This document shows, in pieces, positions 23,634 through 31,253 of a stretch of DNA of 42,928 nt. The notes beneath the pieces are model-generated. The model worked only from the letters and a program-made list of their open reading frames with translations, searched no databases and was not told where the DNA came from. Each line of letters opens with the position of its first letter. Positions within the stretch are counted from its first letter, which is position 1. The translations under genes and the position numbers were made by a program. Source of the DNA: Kocuria rosea (GTDB lineage Bacteria > Actinomycetota > Actinomycetes > Actinomycetales > Micrococcaceae); contig NZ_JAMBOG010000025.1 in the NCBI RefSeq assembly GCF_023715525.1, positions 1 to 42,928 of the forward strand. Direction: 5' to 3'.

Positions 23634-23921
23634 GTGAGCGATCTCCAGTGCCCGGCTACGGCCGTCCTGCTCAACGACGCCGCCCCCTCCCCCGCGTGGC
23701 TCGCCCGGCTGCCCGTGGCGGAGCGTCTCACGGCCCGCGGGGCGCGGGAGGTGGTCCGGCTCGTCGAGGACACGGCCGACCTGTTCCGCGGCGAGACGTT
23801 CGTGGTGGCCGCCCCCGCCGAGGACGTCGCGGCGGCGCTGCGGGATCGGGGCGTGGGCGGGAGGGCCCCCGTCGTCGTCGAGGTGGACTCCGCGGGCTGG
23901 CGGCGGGTCCCCGCGCCCTGA
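23634..23921 (+). CDS. Orphan small protein (95 aa), function unknown
   Basis: GTG at 23634, 3 nt beyond the shared palindrome. The sequence ATAVLLNDAAPSPAWLARLP is followed by a helical ERLTARGAREVVRLVEDTAD and strands around ETFVVAAPAEDVAAALRD and APVVVEVDS. It looks like a compact alpha/beta fold. No family recognised. It ends 36 bp before the convergent alpha/beta hydrolase gene. Amino acid composition and patterning favour a real gene. Confidence 0.6.
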   Translation: MSDLQCPATAVLLNDAAPSPAWLARLPVAERLTARGAREVVRLVEDTADLFRGETFVVAAPAEDVAAALRDRGVGGRAPVVVEVDSAGWRRVPAP

Positions 23922-23957
23922 CCCCACCCCGGGCGGCGCCGGGCGGGACGACGGCGC

Positions 23958-24722
23958 TCAGTCCCGGGCGTCGCGCTCGATCTCGTCGGCGATCCAGCCG
24001 TGGACGATCCCGGCGAAGGTGTGCGGGTCGGTGAGCACCCCCATGTGGGCGGTGTCGGTGACGATCCGGGTGACGTGCCGCTCCTGCGGGTCGAGGGCGT
24101 CGACGGCGGGGTCGTCGTCCCCCTGGACGAGCAGCACCGGCAGCTCGGTGTGCTCCAGGAGCAGCCGGGTGCGGTCGGGGCGGTCCCGCATGGCCGCGAG
24201 CGTGCGGACCACGGCGGCGGCCGGCCAGTCGCCGGCCTGCCGGAGCGCCGCCCCGACGTCCTGCGCCCGGGCGTCCCCGCGGAACGTCTTCGGCATCTGC
24301 CGGCGGGCGTACTCGGCCACGCCGTCCTGCCCGACCATGGCGATGCCCTTCTCGCGGCCGGCCCGGGCCTTGTCGTCGTCGGCCGCCGGGGTGCTGTAGG
24401 CGAGCACGGCGTGGCTGATCCGCCCGGCGTGCTCCTCGAGGGCGGCGGCCAGCACGTAGCCGCCCAGGGAGTGCCCCACCCACGCGCACCGCTCGACGCC
24501 CTCCGCGTCGAGCACCTCGCAGACGAGGTCGGCGTAGTCCGTCAGGCCGACGGCCCCGTCCGGCAGGTCGCCACCGGCCACGCCCGGCAGGTCCACGGTG
24601 ATGACGTCGTGGAAACGCTCGAGCAGCGGGCGCGCCCGGTCCCACAGCCGCTGGGTGCACAGCAGGCCGGGGATCAGCAGGAGCGTCGGGGCCCCGGAGC
24701 CGGAGCGGGAGTAGCGGAGCAC
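23958..24722 (-). CDS. Alpha/beta hydrolase
   Basis: A 254-residue enzyme. I use the GTG at 24722, with GAGGAAGGA 6 nt before; the frame runs open to 25466 antisense to the YdjM-like gene and is ignored. LLLIPGLLCTQRLWD holds the oxyanion strand, AWVGHSLGGYVLA the nucleophile elbow (GHSLGG), LLVQGDDDPAVD the acid, and DTAHMGVLTDP the catalytic His. The family includes esterases, lactonases and C-C hydrolases, so substrate is unknown. Divergent from the YdjM-like gene. Confidence 0.86.
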   Translation of the reverse strand: MLRYSRSGSGAPTLLLIPGLLCTQRLWDRARPLLERFHDVITVDLPGVAGGDLPDGAVGLTDYADLVCEVLDAEGVERCAWVGHSLGGYVLAAALEEHAGRISHAVLAYSTPAADDDKARAGREKGIAMVGQDGVAEYARRQMPKTFRGDARAQDVGAALRQAGDWPAAAVVRTLAAMRDRPDRTRLLLEHTELPVLLVQGDDDPAVDALDPQERHVTRIVTDTAHMGVLTDPHTFAGIVHGWIADEIERDARD

Positions 24723-24783
24723 GGCGGCGTCCTTCCTCGGGAAGATGCGTGGTGCCCAGCCTACGGCGCGCCGATCCCCCGTT

Positions 24784-24812
24784 TTGGTGCCGTCCCGGCC
24801 GCCCCCTAGTGT
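24784..24812 (+). promoter_or_regulatory. Promoter of the YdjM-like hydrolase gene
   Basis: TTGGTG (24784-24789) and TAGTGT (24807-24812) are separated by exactly 17 bp. The start codon is 64 nt further, with a GAGGAGGAC ribosome site. Confidence 0.6.
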
Positions 24813-24875
24813 TTCCGCTGGTGAGGACCGCCCGGACCCCACCGCATCCGGAGATCCGAGGAGGACATCACTTCC

Positions 24876-25658
24876 ATGATGGGACCGAGCCACGCGGCCT
24901 GCGGGGCGGCCGCGTGGGTGGCGCTGACGGCCGACTACCAGTTGCACCTGCAGGACGTGGTGCTGCCGATCGGGTGGGGGCTCGTCGACGTCGGCGACGC
25001 CGGGGTCCTCACCGGTGCGCTCGTGACCGCCGGCGCGGCGCTGCTGCCCGACCTCGACCACCCGGGCGGGACCGTGGCCCGGTCCCTGCCGCCGCTGTCC
25101 ACGGGCCTGGCCCGGCTGGTCTGCCGGATCTCCGGCGGTCACCGGCGCGGCACCCACTCCCTGCTCGGCGTGGCCGCCTTCACCGGCCTCGCGGCGCTCG
25201 CACAGAGGGCCGGGGTGCCGGTCCAGGGCTTCGGGGAGGTGTGGCCGCTCGCGGCGATCATGTCCGTGCTGCTCATCGCCTTCGCCGTGAAGGTGCTCGC
25301 GTTCGTGCCGGACCGGGTCGCGAAGCTCAACTGGGCGGTGGGCATCGGGCTGGGCGTCGCCGTGGGCGTGTACCCGCCGGCGCACGAGTGGTGGTTCCCG
25401 CTGGCGGTGGGCACCGGCGTGGTGGCCCACCTGGTCGGGGATCTGCTGACGACGCGCGGCATCCACCTGTTCTACCCCCTGCGGATGCCGCTGCCCCTGC
25501 CCCGGGCGCTCTACAGGAACCGGTCGTTCCTGGCGGTGCCGGTGCTGGGCAACGCCGGGTCGGCCATGGAGCTCGCGCTGCTCGCGCCCGTCACCCTCTT
25601 CGTCCTGTGCGGGCTGTGGACCGCGTTCACGCTGTCGACGGGGCTGACGGTCACCTGA
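24876..25658 (+). CDS. YdjM-like membrane-bound metal-dependent hydrolase
   Basis: A 260-residue protein with double ATG at 24876. MMGPSHAACGAAAW carries the first metal-binding His, LLPDLDHPGG the Asp-x-Asp-His pair, and GGHRRGTHSLLG the H-x3-TH motif of the YdjM/LexA-regulated inner-membrane hydrolase family. About six hydrophobic helices follow. VVAHLVGDLLTTRGIHLFYPL is the second conserved HxxxD site. The biological substrate of this family is not known; some relatives were linked to phospholipid or DNA-damage responses. No LexA box (CGAAC-N4-GTTCG) is seen upstream. It ends 4 bp from the convergent FNT gene. Confidence 0.8.
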   Translation: MMGPSHAACGAAAWVALTADYQLHLQDVVLPIGWGLVDVGDAGVLTGALVTAGAALLPDLDHPGGTVARSLPPLSTGLARLVCRISGGHRRGTHSLLGVAAFTGLAALAQRAGVPVQGFGEVWPLAAIMSVLLIAFAVKVLAFVPDRVAKLNWAVGIGLGVAVGVYPPAHEWWFPLAVGTGVVAHLVGDLLTTRGIHLFYPLRMPLPLPRALYRNRSFLAVPVLGNAGSAMELALLAPVTLFVLCGLWTAFTLSTGLTVT

Positions 25659-25662
25659 GACC

Positions 25663-26520
25663 TCAGATCGGCCGGCCCTGCTCGGCGCGCTTGCGGTCCT
25701 GCTCGGCGCGCTCCTCCTGAACCAGCTCGAGCGTGCGGAGCAGGCGGGGCAGGGTGATGACCACGAGCCCGCCGACCATGTTCAGCGGGATGACCCACAG
25801 CGCCCAGAGGGCCCACTCCCCGTAGGAGATCGGCGCGCCCGTGTGCATGGCCGCGAAGAGGACGATGGAGTTGAGCGCGCCGTGCAGCATCCCGGTGCCC
25901 ACCACCAGGAAGCCGCTCATCACGGCGATGAACCCGGTCACCACGTCGTTCTGGGTGCCCTGGGCCATCCGGGTGGTCAGGGTGATGGTGCTGCCCGCCA
26001 GCACCGCCAGGGCGGCGGTCTCGAGGGTCAGCCCGCCCTCGAGGTAGCCATGGGCCGTCTCCAGCAGGGTGGCCGCGAGGTCCGGGAACGCCAGGGCGAT
26101 CAGCCAGGTGAACAGCCACCCGCCCACGAGGTTGGTCACGAGGGTGACCGCCCACAGCCGCAGGAGCTGCAGCCAGGTGCCGTGCCGGGCGACGACCGCC
26201 TGGATGGGCACGAGGAAGTCCTCGGTGAACAGCTCCGAGTGTGCCAGGCGCAGGGCGAACAGCCCGATCCCGAAGGCCGCCCCGGCCAGCAGGGGGGATC
26301 CCGTGGCCTCCTTGACCGCGAGCATGGCCATGATCCCCAGACCCACGTCGACGCCGCCGAACAAGCCCGTGATCACCAGGGCCCGCCACGTCCGGCTGAG
26401 ACGTTCCGCCCCCTCGGTGACGGTGCTGTGGAACGCCTCGGCGAGCTCGTCCTCCACCGGGTCCTCGGTCTCACCGAGCTCCCGGCGCTTGTCCTCGAGA
26501 TCCTGCTGGTCGGGTTCCAT
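25663..26520 (-). CDS. Formate/nitrite transporter family channel
   Basis: A 285-residue protein with ATG at 26520. The frame runs on upstream to 26652, but that part lacks family similarity and crosses the tRNA promoter. A ~50-residue acidic, helical head (DLEDKRRELGETEDPVEDEL) is followed by six hydrophobic helices. GGVDVGLGIMAMLAVKEATG and HSELFTEDFLVPIQAVVARHG match helix 1 and the re-entrant helix 2 of FNT channels. These pentamers conduct formate, nitrite or hydrosulfide. No formate or nitrite enzyme lies nearby, so the anion is unknown. A 5' hairpin precedes the gene. Confidence 0.86.
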   Translation of the reverse strand: MEPDQQDLEDKRRELGETEDPVEDELAEAFHSTVTEGAERLSRTWRALVITGLFGGVDVGLGIMAMLAVKEATGSPLLAGAAFGIGLFALRLAHSELFTEDFLVPIQAVVARHGTWLQLLRLWAVTLVTNLVGGWLFTWLIALAFPDLAATLLETAHGYLEGGLTLETAALAVLAGSTITLTTRMAQGTQNDVVTGFIAVMSGFLVVGTGMLHGALNSIVLFAAMHTGAPISYGEWALWALWVIPLNMVGGLVVITLPRLLRTLELVQEERAEQDRKRAEQGRPI

Positions 26521-26539
26521 GTCCGCTCCCCTGCTCGAC

Positions 26540-26573
26540 GCCGCATCCCCGGGCCGGGGATGCGGCAAGCTTA
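26540..26573 (-). promoter_or_regulatory. -10 box and leader hairpin of the FNT channel gene
   Basis: TAAGCT on the minus strand (26568-26573) has the same -10 hexamer as the GDH promoter. A perfect 11-bp hairpin (26540-26550 with 26556-26566) begins 1 nt inside it, so it would sit at the transcript 5' end, 20 nt before the start codon. No good -35 box is found. Confidence 0.45.
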
Positions 26574-26596
26574 CTGATGGTCGGTGCCGGCGGCGA

Positions 26597-26626
26597 TTGG
26601 CCAACGGGGAGAACTCCGGGTAGGAT
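26597..26626 (+). promoter_or_regulatory. Promoter of tRNA-Leu
   Basis: TTGGCC (26597-26602) and TAGGAT (26621-26626) with an 18-bp spacer. Transcription near 26633 would leave a ~36-nt 5' leader before the mature tRNA, for RNase P to remove. Confidence 0.6.
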
Positions 26627-26668
26627 AGTCGTCGTTGCTCACAGCGGGTCACTGCTGGGAGTCGATGA

Positions 26669-26755
26669 GCGCGAGTGGCGGAATAGGCAGACGCGCACGG
26701 TTCAGGTCCGTGTGCCCGAAAGGGCGTGGGGGTTCAACTCCCCCCTCGCGCACCA
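26669..26755 (+). tRNA. tRNA-Leu (anticodon CAG)
   Basis: An 87-nt class II tRNA. The acceptor stem GCGCGAG pairs with CTCGCGC, followed by discriminator A and an encoded CCA. The anticodon stem CACGG/CCGTG closes a 7-nt loop TTCAGGT with anticodon CAG, reading CTG, a major Leu codon here. The variable arm (TGCCCGAAAGGGCG) is long, as in tRNA-Leu. The T arm carries GTTCAACTC. Confidence 0.95.
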
Positions 26756-26785
26756 CGGGGTTCCACGCAACCCACGAGGTGTCGT

Positions 26786-26827
26786 CGAAGGCCGGCCGTC
26801 CGGAGAGATCCGGACGGCCGGCCTTCG
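26786..26827 (+). terminator. Terminator of tRNA-Leu
   Basis: A perfect 19-bp stem (26786-26804 with 26809-26827), loop GAGA, followed by CATTT. About 30 bp after the tRNA; the strongest terminator in the window. Confidence 0.85.
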
Positions 26828-26983
26828 CATTTAACGACTGGCCGGGCCGCGGTCAACACCCACGCCTGCCCCTGGGCCGCGGCGCACTCCGAGCTCCTCC
26901 AGGTCGTGGGCCGCACCGTGGGCGCGCACGGGCTGATCCGCAGGGCCGACCCCGGCGCGGGGCCGGTCGCGCCGGGGACGGTA

Positions 26984-27012
26984 TCGACGGGGCCACGGCG
27001 GGGCCGTACCCT
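26984..27012 (+). promoter_or_regulatory. Promoter of a leaderless AraC-type regulator
   Basis: TCGACG (26984-26989), 17 bp, TACCCT (27007-27012), then 7 nt to the ATG at 27020. The geometry predicts a message starting at or next to the start codon. Confidence 0.55.
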
Positions 27013-27019
27013 GCTCAAT

Positions 27020-27976
27020 ATGGGGGATCAGGTCCGGCGGTCCGTGTTCACCACCCGCGACTCGACCGAGGGCCTCGCCGTGCTGGAGAAGACCCTCGCG
27101 CTGCGGGCAGTGCCCGCGGACGCGGACGGGGCGTTCTACCTGGCCCTGTCCTGGGCCGGCACGGGACCGGTGACGTACGGACGACTGCGCCTGGGCGGCT
27201 CCTCGGTCGTCGGGTCGTGGGAGGACGCCGGGGTGGTGCGGGTCGGGCAGGTGCTCGAGGGCGTGCTCAACGCCACCGGCGGCCGGGACCGCTTCCCGCA
27301 CCGGGGCCCGTTCCTGTTCCCCCAGCACGCGCACACCAGCCGCGGGGAGGACTTGGACCTGCTCACCGTCTCCCTGGACGCCGCGGCGGTCGAGGACCAT
27401 GCCCGGGGACTGCTGGGGGCCGACTCGTTCCGCCTGCAGTTCACCGGCACCCGCCCGGTGTCCGCGCCCATGGCCCGGTACTGGCTGGGGGCAGTGGCCC
27501 ACCTGCACCGCAATCTGCTGCCCAACGAGCAGGTGATGAGCAGCCCGCTGCTCCGGGCCGAGATGGTCCACTCCCTGACCACCGCGCTGCTGCACACCTT
27601 CCCCAGCACGTTCCTGACCCAGCCGCCGGCCGTCGAGGGCCGCGGCCCCGCCCCGACCGCGATCCGGCGGGCCGTGTCGTTCATCGACGCCCACCTGAGC
27701 GAGCCCATCGGGGTGGCCGAGATCGCCGAGGCCGCGAGGATGAGTCCGCGCGGCCTGCAGGCGGCCTTCCGCCGCGAACTGGGCACCACCCCGATGGCCC
27801 ATCTGCGCACGGCGCGCCTGGAGTCCGCCCACCGGGACCTGGTCGCCGCCGACCCCACCACGGGGGTGACGGTGGCGGCCATCGCCGCCCGGTGGGGCTT
27901 CACCCACCAGGGACGGTTCGCCGCGGCCTACCGGCAGCGCTACGGGCAGGCCCCCACCACCACCCTGCGCGGCTGA
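27020..27976 (+). CDS. AraC-type transcriptional regulator (first of a tandem pair)
   Basis: A 318-residue protein. The N-terminal ~200 residues resemble an AraC-binding-like (cupin-related) sensor. The C-terminal ~100 residues form two helix-turn-helix units: IGVAEIAEAARMSPRGLQAA and VTVAAIAARWGFTHQGRFAA, ending YRQRYGQAPTTTLRG, the classical AraC/XylS signature (PxxxLR). I use the ATG at 27020 because a leaderless promoter precedes it; the longer frame would cross the tRNA terminator. A second regulator begins 49 bp downstream. No enzyme or transporter is paired with it on this strand, so the target is unknown. Confidence 0.88.
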   Translation: MGDQVRRSVFTTRDSTEGLAVLEKTLALRAVPADADGAFYLALSWAGTGPVTYGRLRLGGSSVVGSWEDAGVVRVGQVLEGVLNATGGRDRFPHRGPFLFPQHAHTSRGEDLDLLTVSLDAAAVEDHARGLLGADSFRLQFTGTRPVSAPMARYWLGAVAHLHRNLLPNEQVMSSPLLRAEMVHSLTTALLHTFPSTFLTQPPAVEGRGPAPTAIRRAVSFIDAHLSEPIGVAEIAEAARMSPRGLQAAFRRELGTTPMAHLRTARLESAHRDLVAADPTTGVTVAAIAARWGFTHQGRFAAAYRQRYGQAPTTTLRG

Positions 27977-28025
27977 CCCGATGCGCCGGCCCCGCCCCGA
28001 CCTCCAAAGATCCCAGGGAGTGCCA

Positions 28026-28979
28026 GTGCCCTCGACCCGGCTCCACCTGCACGTGTCGACCACCGACCCCGAGGCCGCCAACGAGGCCCTGCGGCAGGTC
28101 TACTCCCGGGCGCGCATGGGGACGATCGACGACCCGTCCTCGTTCCTCTACCGCCAGGAGGTGCACGGGGACTCCGAGCTCACCCTGGGCCGGCTGACCT
28201 TCCGCGGGAGCATCGCCGGGCACATGGTGCTGGAGGAGAATTTCTCGGTCGTCCTTCCCCGCAGCGGGTCGCTCGACTGGGAGATCGCGGGCCGGAAGGG
28301 CAGCGGCCTGAGCCTGTTCATGGTCCAGCCCGCCCAGGACTACTTCGGTGCGGTGGACCGGCTCGCCGTGGACTCGGTCAATCTCAGCCGCCCCGCGCTG
28401 CAGGACACCGCCCGGACCGTCTTCGGTGACGAGCGGCTCGAGGTCGCCTTCGAGCACCCCCGCCCGGTCTCCCCGGCGCGGGAGAAGTACTGGCGGACCA
28501 CCTACGACTTCGTCCAGCAGGCCCTGGCCGATCCCGCCGTCGCCGACGTGCCGCTGCTGCGGGCCGATCTGCTGCGCCAGATCTCGGTGGCCACCCTGGA
28601 GACCTTCGCCCTCTGCGGCGACGTGCAGGCGCGGCGGGCCTCGACGGCCGCCCGCCAGGCCGCCTACCGGCGCGCCGTGGAGTTCGTGGACGCCGCCGTG
28701 TCGCTGCCGATCACGGTCGAGGACATCGCCCGCCACGTGGGCCTGAGCACCCTCGAGCTCACCCGGGCGTTCCGCTCCCACGCCGGCACGACCCCGGCCG
28801 CGCACCTGCGTGGGCTGCGACTGGCAGCCGCGCACGAGGACCTGGTGCACGGGGATCCCGCCGAGGGACACACCGTGGCCGAGATCGCCGCGCGCTGGGG
28901 GTTCGCCCACCCCGGCGACTTCGCCCGCCGCCACCGTCAGGCCTACGGGGAGAACCCGGGACGCACGCTGCGCCACTAG
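28026..28979 (+). CDS. AraC-type transcriptional regulator (second of a tandem pair)
   Basis: A 317-residue paralog-like protein with the same layout: sensor domain (FLYRQEVHGDSELTLGRLTF), then HTH units ITVEDIARHVGLSTLELTRA and HTVAEIAARWGFAHPGDFAR, ending YGENPGRTLRH. I choose the GTG at 28026, which follows GGGAG at 5 nt; GTG at 28020 and ATG at 27981 are alternatives (the ATG lies 4 nt after the previous stop but has no ribosome site). Probably cotranscribed with the first regulator. The two differ clearly in the sensor half, so they likely sense different effectors or act on different sites. Confidence 0.86.
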   Translation: MPSTRLHLHVSTTDPEAANEALRQVYSRARMGTIDDPSSFLYRQEVHGDSELTLGRLTFRGSIAGHMVLEENFSVVLPRSGSLDWEIAGRKGSGLSLFMVQPAQDYFGAVDRLAVDSVNLSRPALQDTARTVFGDERLEVAFEHPRPVSPAREKYWRTTYDFVQQALADPAVADVPLLRADLLRQISVATLETFALCGDVQARRASTAARQAAYRRAVEFVDAAVSLPITVEDIARHVGLSTLELTRAFRSHAGTTPAAHLRGLRLAAAHEDLVHGDPAEGHTVAEIAARWGFAHPGDFARRHRQAYGENPGRTLRH

Positions 28980-29010
28980 GTCCCCTCCGCGCCTCGTCGC
29001 CGCGTCCATG

Positions 29011-29056
29011 GACCTGCGGAGCCGCCGGGCCCCGTCGCCCGGCGGGTCTGCAGGTC
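29011..29056. terminator. Bidirectional terminator between AraC regulator and SDR
   Basis: 20-nt arms (29011-29030 and 29037-29056) with one mismatch and one wobble. It abuts the SDR stop codon at 29058, so it serves both convergent genes. Confidence 0.75.
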
Positions 29057-29057
29057 G

Positions 29058-30089
29058 TCAGCTGCCGTCCCGGCGCCCGAGCGCGGCCGCCACGGCGGCC
29101 AGCGCGCCCCCGGCCAGCAGGGGCTTGACCCGCGGATGGGTCTGCACCCACGTGTAGGCGCTGAACCGCCGGGCGCGGGAGCCGAAGTCCCCCTCGGCGC
29201 GGTCCTCCTGCTCCCGGGGGGAGTACAGGGTTCCCGGCGCCCCGCCCGGCGCCGGCTCGGTGCTGCGCTCCAGGGGGACGATCCGGGCCAGGAGGGCGTC
29301 CATCAGCCGGGGGGCCAGCATCTGGCCGGCCGTCATCAGCCGGGCGGCCCCGCCAGCGTAGAGGTCGCGCACCGGGTGCTCGGCGGCGTGGAGGACGCAG
29401 TCGGCCACCACGGCCGGCTGGTAGATCGGCGGGGCCCCGGTGGGCTCGACGTCCATCGTGTGGGCCGCGTTGGTGAAGAACGGCGTGTTGATGGTGCCCG
29501 GCTTGATGCTGGTGACCGAGATCGGGACCCCGTCGGCCAGGAGGTCCCGCCGCAACCCGTCGATGACGCCCTCCACCGCGTGCTTGGAGGCGCTGTAGGC
29601 GCTGTGCCGGGGCAGGGAGACCATGCTCTCCACGGAGGAGACGGCGATCAGCGCCCCGCCCCCGGCCTCGCGCAGGCGCGGCAGGGCGGCGAGCGCCCCG
29701 TGGACCTGGCCGAGGTAGTTGATCTCCATCAGCCGCCGGAACTCCTCGGGCAGGGTCTCCTCGAAGGACGCGTGGACGAGCACGGCTGCGACGTTGACCC
29801 AGGTGTCGATGCGCCCGAACGTGCGCACGGCGGTCTCGGCCACCGCCTCGACCTGCGCGTGGTCGACGACGTCGCACACGACGTAGGCGCCCTCTGCCCC
29901 GAGGGCGGTGATCTCGGCCACCAGTGACTGCAGCGCCGGCTCGCTGCGGGCGGCGACGACCAGCTTCGCGCCCCGCCCGGCCAGCCGCAGCGTGCTCTCC
30001 CGCCCGATGCCGCTGGAGGCGCCCAGCACGACGACGACCTGCTCCGAGATGGGCCTCAGCTGCATGGTCTGCTTCATGGCCTGCTTCAT
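29058..30089 (-). CDS. Short-chain dehydrogenase/reductase with C-terminal extension
   Basis: A 343-residue SDR. GASSGIG (residues 23-29) binds NAD(P), VNVAA gives the structural Asn, and the catalytic Ser-Tyr-Lys is in VSSVESMVSLPRHSAYSASK. Classical SDRs end near 250 residues; here ~90 more follow, with YTWVQTHPRVKPLLAGGALAAVAAAL as a possible C-terminal helix. ATG at 30089 follows AGGAG at 8 nt. The first codons repeat ATGAAGCAG twice, then ATGCAG, offering nested start codons. A promoter with a palindrome over its -35 box precedes it. Substrate unknown. Confidence 0.87.
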   Translation of the reverse strand: MKQAMKQTMQLRPISEQVVVVLGASSGIGRESTLRLAGRGAKLVVAARSEPALQSLVAEITALGAEGAYVVCDVVDHAQVEAVAETAVRTFGRIDTWVNVAAVLVHASFEETLPEEFRRLMEINYLGQVHGALAALPRLREAGGGALIAVSSVESMVSLPRHSAYSASKHAVEGVIDGLRRDLLADGVPISVTSIKPGTINTPFFTNAAHTMDVEPTGAPPIYQPAVVADCVLHAAEHPVRDLYAGGAARLMTAGQMLAPRLMDALLARIVPLERSTEPAPGGAPGTLYSPREQEDRAEGDFGSRARRFSAYTWVQTHPRVKPLLAGGALAAVAAALGRRDGS

Positions 30090-30118
30090 GGTCTGCGCTC
30101 CTGTCCGTGGCGGTCAGC

Positions 30119-30155
30119 CCTCCCCCGGGGGCGCCCCAGGGGCGGCCCGGGGAGG
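30119..30155 (-). promoter_or_regulatory. GC-rich hairpin in the SDR leader
   Basis: CCTCCCCCGGG (30119-30129) pairs with CCCGGGGAGG (30146-30155) with one bulged C, and GCCCC/GGGGC nests inside. It lies between the SDR promoter and the ribosome site. It may attenuate or stabilise the message. Confidence 0.4.
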
Positions 30156-30167
30156 AGGTCTTCCTCC

Positions 30168-30204
30168 ACCGTAGGCAGTGGCCGACCCGACAGCAAGGTT
30201 GCTG
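30168..30204 (-). promoter_or_regulatory. SDR promoter with a palindromic operator over the -35 box
   Basis: On the minus strand TTGCTG (30191-30196) and TACGGT (30168-30173) are 17 bp apart. The -35 hexamer is one half of the palindrome CAGCAA-GG-TTGCTG (30191-30204). A protein bound there would compete with RNA polymerase. The regulator is unknown. Confidence 0.55.
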
Positions 30205-30264
30205 ACGGGTTTCCCGGGGGCGGCGGAGCTCCCGGCTCGATCGCCGCGGGCCGGGCCCGGGTGA

Positions 30265-30270
30265 CACACT
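30265..30270 (+). promoter_or_regulatory. Putative -10 box of a leaderless RNase Z message
   Basis: CACACT lies 7 nt before the ATG at 30278. It matches TATAAT weakly, but the spacing agrees with the other leaderless genes here. Confidence 0.35.
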
Positions 30271-30277
30271 CGGTGCC

Positions 30278-31168
30278 ATGCGTGAGCTCGTCGTCCTCGG
30301 CACCGCCTCCCAGGTCCCGACCCGGACCCGCAACCACAACGGATACCTGCTGCGCTGGGACGGCGAGGGCCTGCTCTTCGACCCCGGCGAGGGCACGCAG
30401 CGGCAGATGATCCACGCGGGCGTCCCGGCCGGGCGGATCACGCGCATCTGCCTCACCCACGTCCACGGCGACCACTGCTTCGGACTGCCCGGCGTGCTCT
30501 CGCGCATGGTCCTGGACGGCGTGGCCCACCCCGTGCACCTGCACTACCCCGCCTCCGGCGAGGACGTGGTCCGGGCGCTGGTGTCCGTGGCCACCCCGGG
30601 CCTGGACCTGCGGCTGCACCCGCACGCCGGTCCCGGGCCGGTCGCACCGGGCCTGGAGGTCCGGGCCCTGCACCACCGCGTCGAGACCTACGGCTACCGT
30701 CTCGTCGAGCCCGACGGCCGCACGCTGCTGCCGGAGAAGCTCGCGGCGGCCGGGATCGCGGGCCCGGACGTCGGCCGCCTGCAGCGCGAGGGAAGCCTGC
30801 GCGGGGTGCGCCTGGCGGACGTGAGCGTGCCGCGGCGCGGCCGGCGCTTCGCCTTCGTCATGGACACGGCGCCGTGCCCGGGCGCCGAGGAGCTGGCCGA
30901 GGGCGCCGACCTGCTGGTGGCCGAGTGCACCTTCGCCGACGACGAGGCCGGGCTCGCGGCGCAGTACCGCCATCTCACCGCCGGGCAGGCCGGCGCGCTG
31001 GCCGCCGGGGGCGTCGGCACGCTGGTCCTCACCCACTTCTCGTCGCGCTACGCCGACGTCGCCCCGCTCGCCGGGCAGGCCCGGGCCCGCGCCGGCGGGG
31101 CCACCGTCGTGGCGGCCCAGGACCTCGACCGGATCCCGCTCCCCCGGCGCCGGCAGCTCCCGTCCTGA
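30278..31168 (+). CDS. rnz: Ribonuclease Z (tRNA 3' endonuclease)
   Basis: A 296-residue metallo-beta-lactamase-fold protein. LTHVHGDHCFGLPG holds His61, His63, Asp65 and His66, the zinc-binding motif; VMDTAPC supplies the bridging Asp, and LTHFSSRY the last His. A Glu-rich exosite loop segment (PEKLAAAGIAGPDVGRLQREG) matches RNase Z rather than other MBL proteins. The enzyme trims tRNA precursors lacking CCA. It is nearly full length compared with E. coli RNase Z (about 305). Convergent with the carboxypeptidase gene; no terminator recognised in the 85-bp gap. Confidence 0.9.
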   Translation: MRELVVLGTASQVPTRTRNHNGYLLRWDGEGLLFDPGEGTQRQMIHAGVPAGRITRICLTHVHGDHCFGLPGVLSRMVLDGVAHPVHLHYPASGEDVVRALVSVATPGLDLRLHPHAGPGPVAPGLEVRALHHRVETYGYRLVEPDGRTLLPEKLAAAGIAGPDVGRLQREGSLRGVRLADVSVPRRGRRFAFVMDTAPCPGAEELAEGADLLVAECTFADDEAGLAAQYRHLTAGQAGALAAGGVGTLVLTHFSSRYADVAPLAGQARARAGGATVVAAQDLDRIPLPRRRQLPS

Positions 31169-31253
31169 ATCCGAGGACCGGCGGACGGAGCGGCCCAGCG
31201 CAGCGGGAGCCATGGAACCGGCCACCGTGGACGCCGCCGGCGCCGCGCGGGGC

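Noticed and set aside
24743-24875. LexA (SOS) box upstream of the YdjM-like gene
   Set aside because: No CGAAC-N4-GTTCG-like sequence is present; only a vegetative-type promoter is seen.
26521-26652. N-terminal extension of the FNT channel
   Set aside because: It crosses the leader hairpin and tRNA promoter region and does not resemble channel N-termini.
26669-26827. tRNA-Leu as an integration site for a mobile island
   Set aside because: No integrase gene and no repeat of the tRNA 3' end were found nearby; the downstream palindrome is a terminator.
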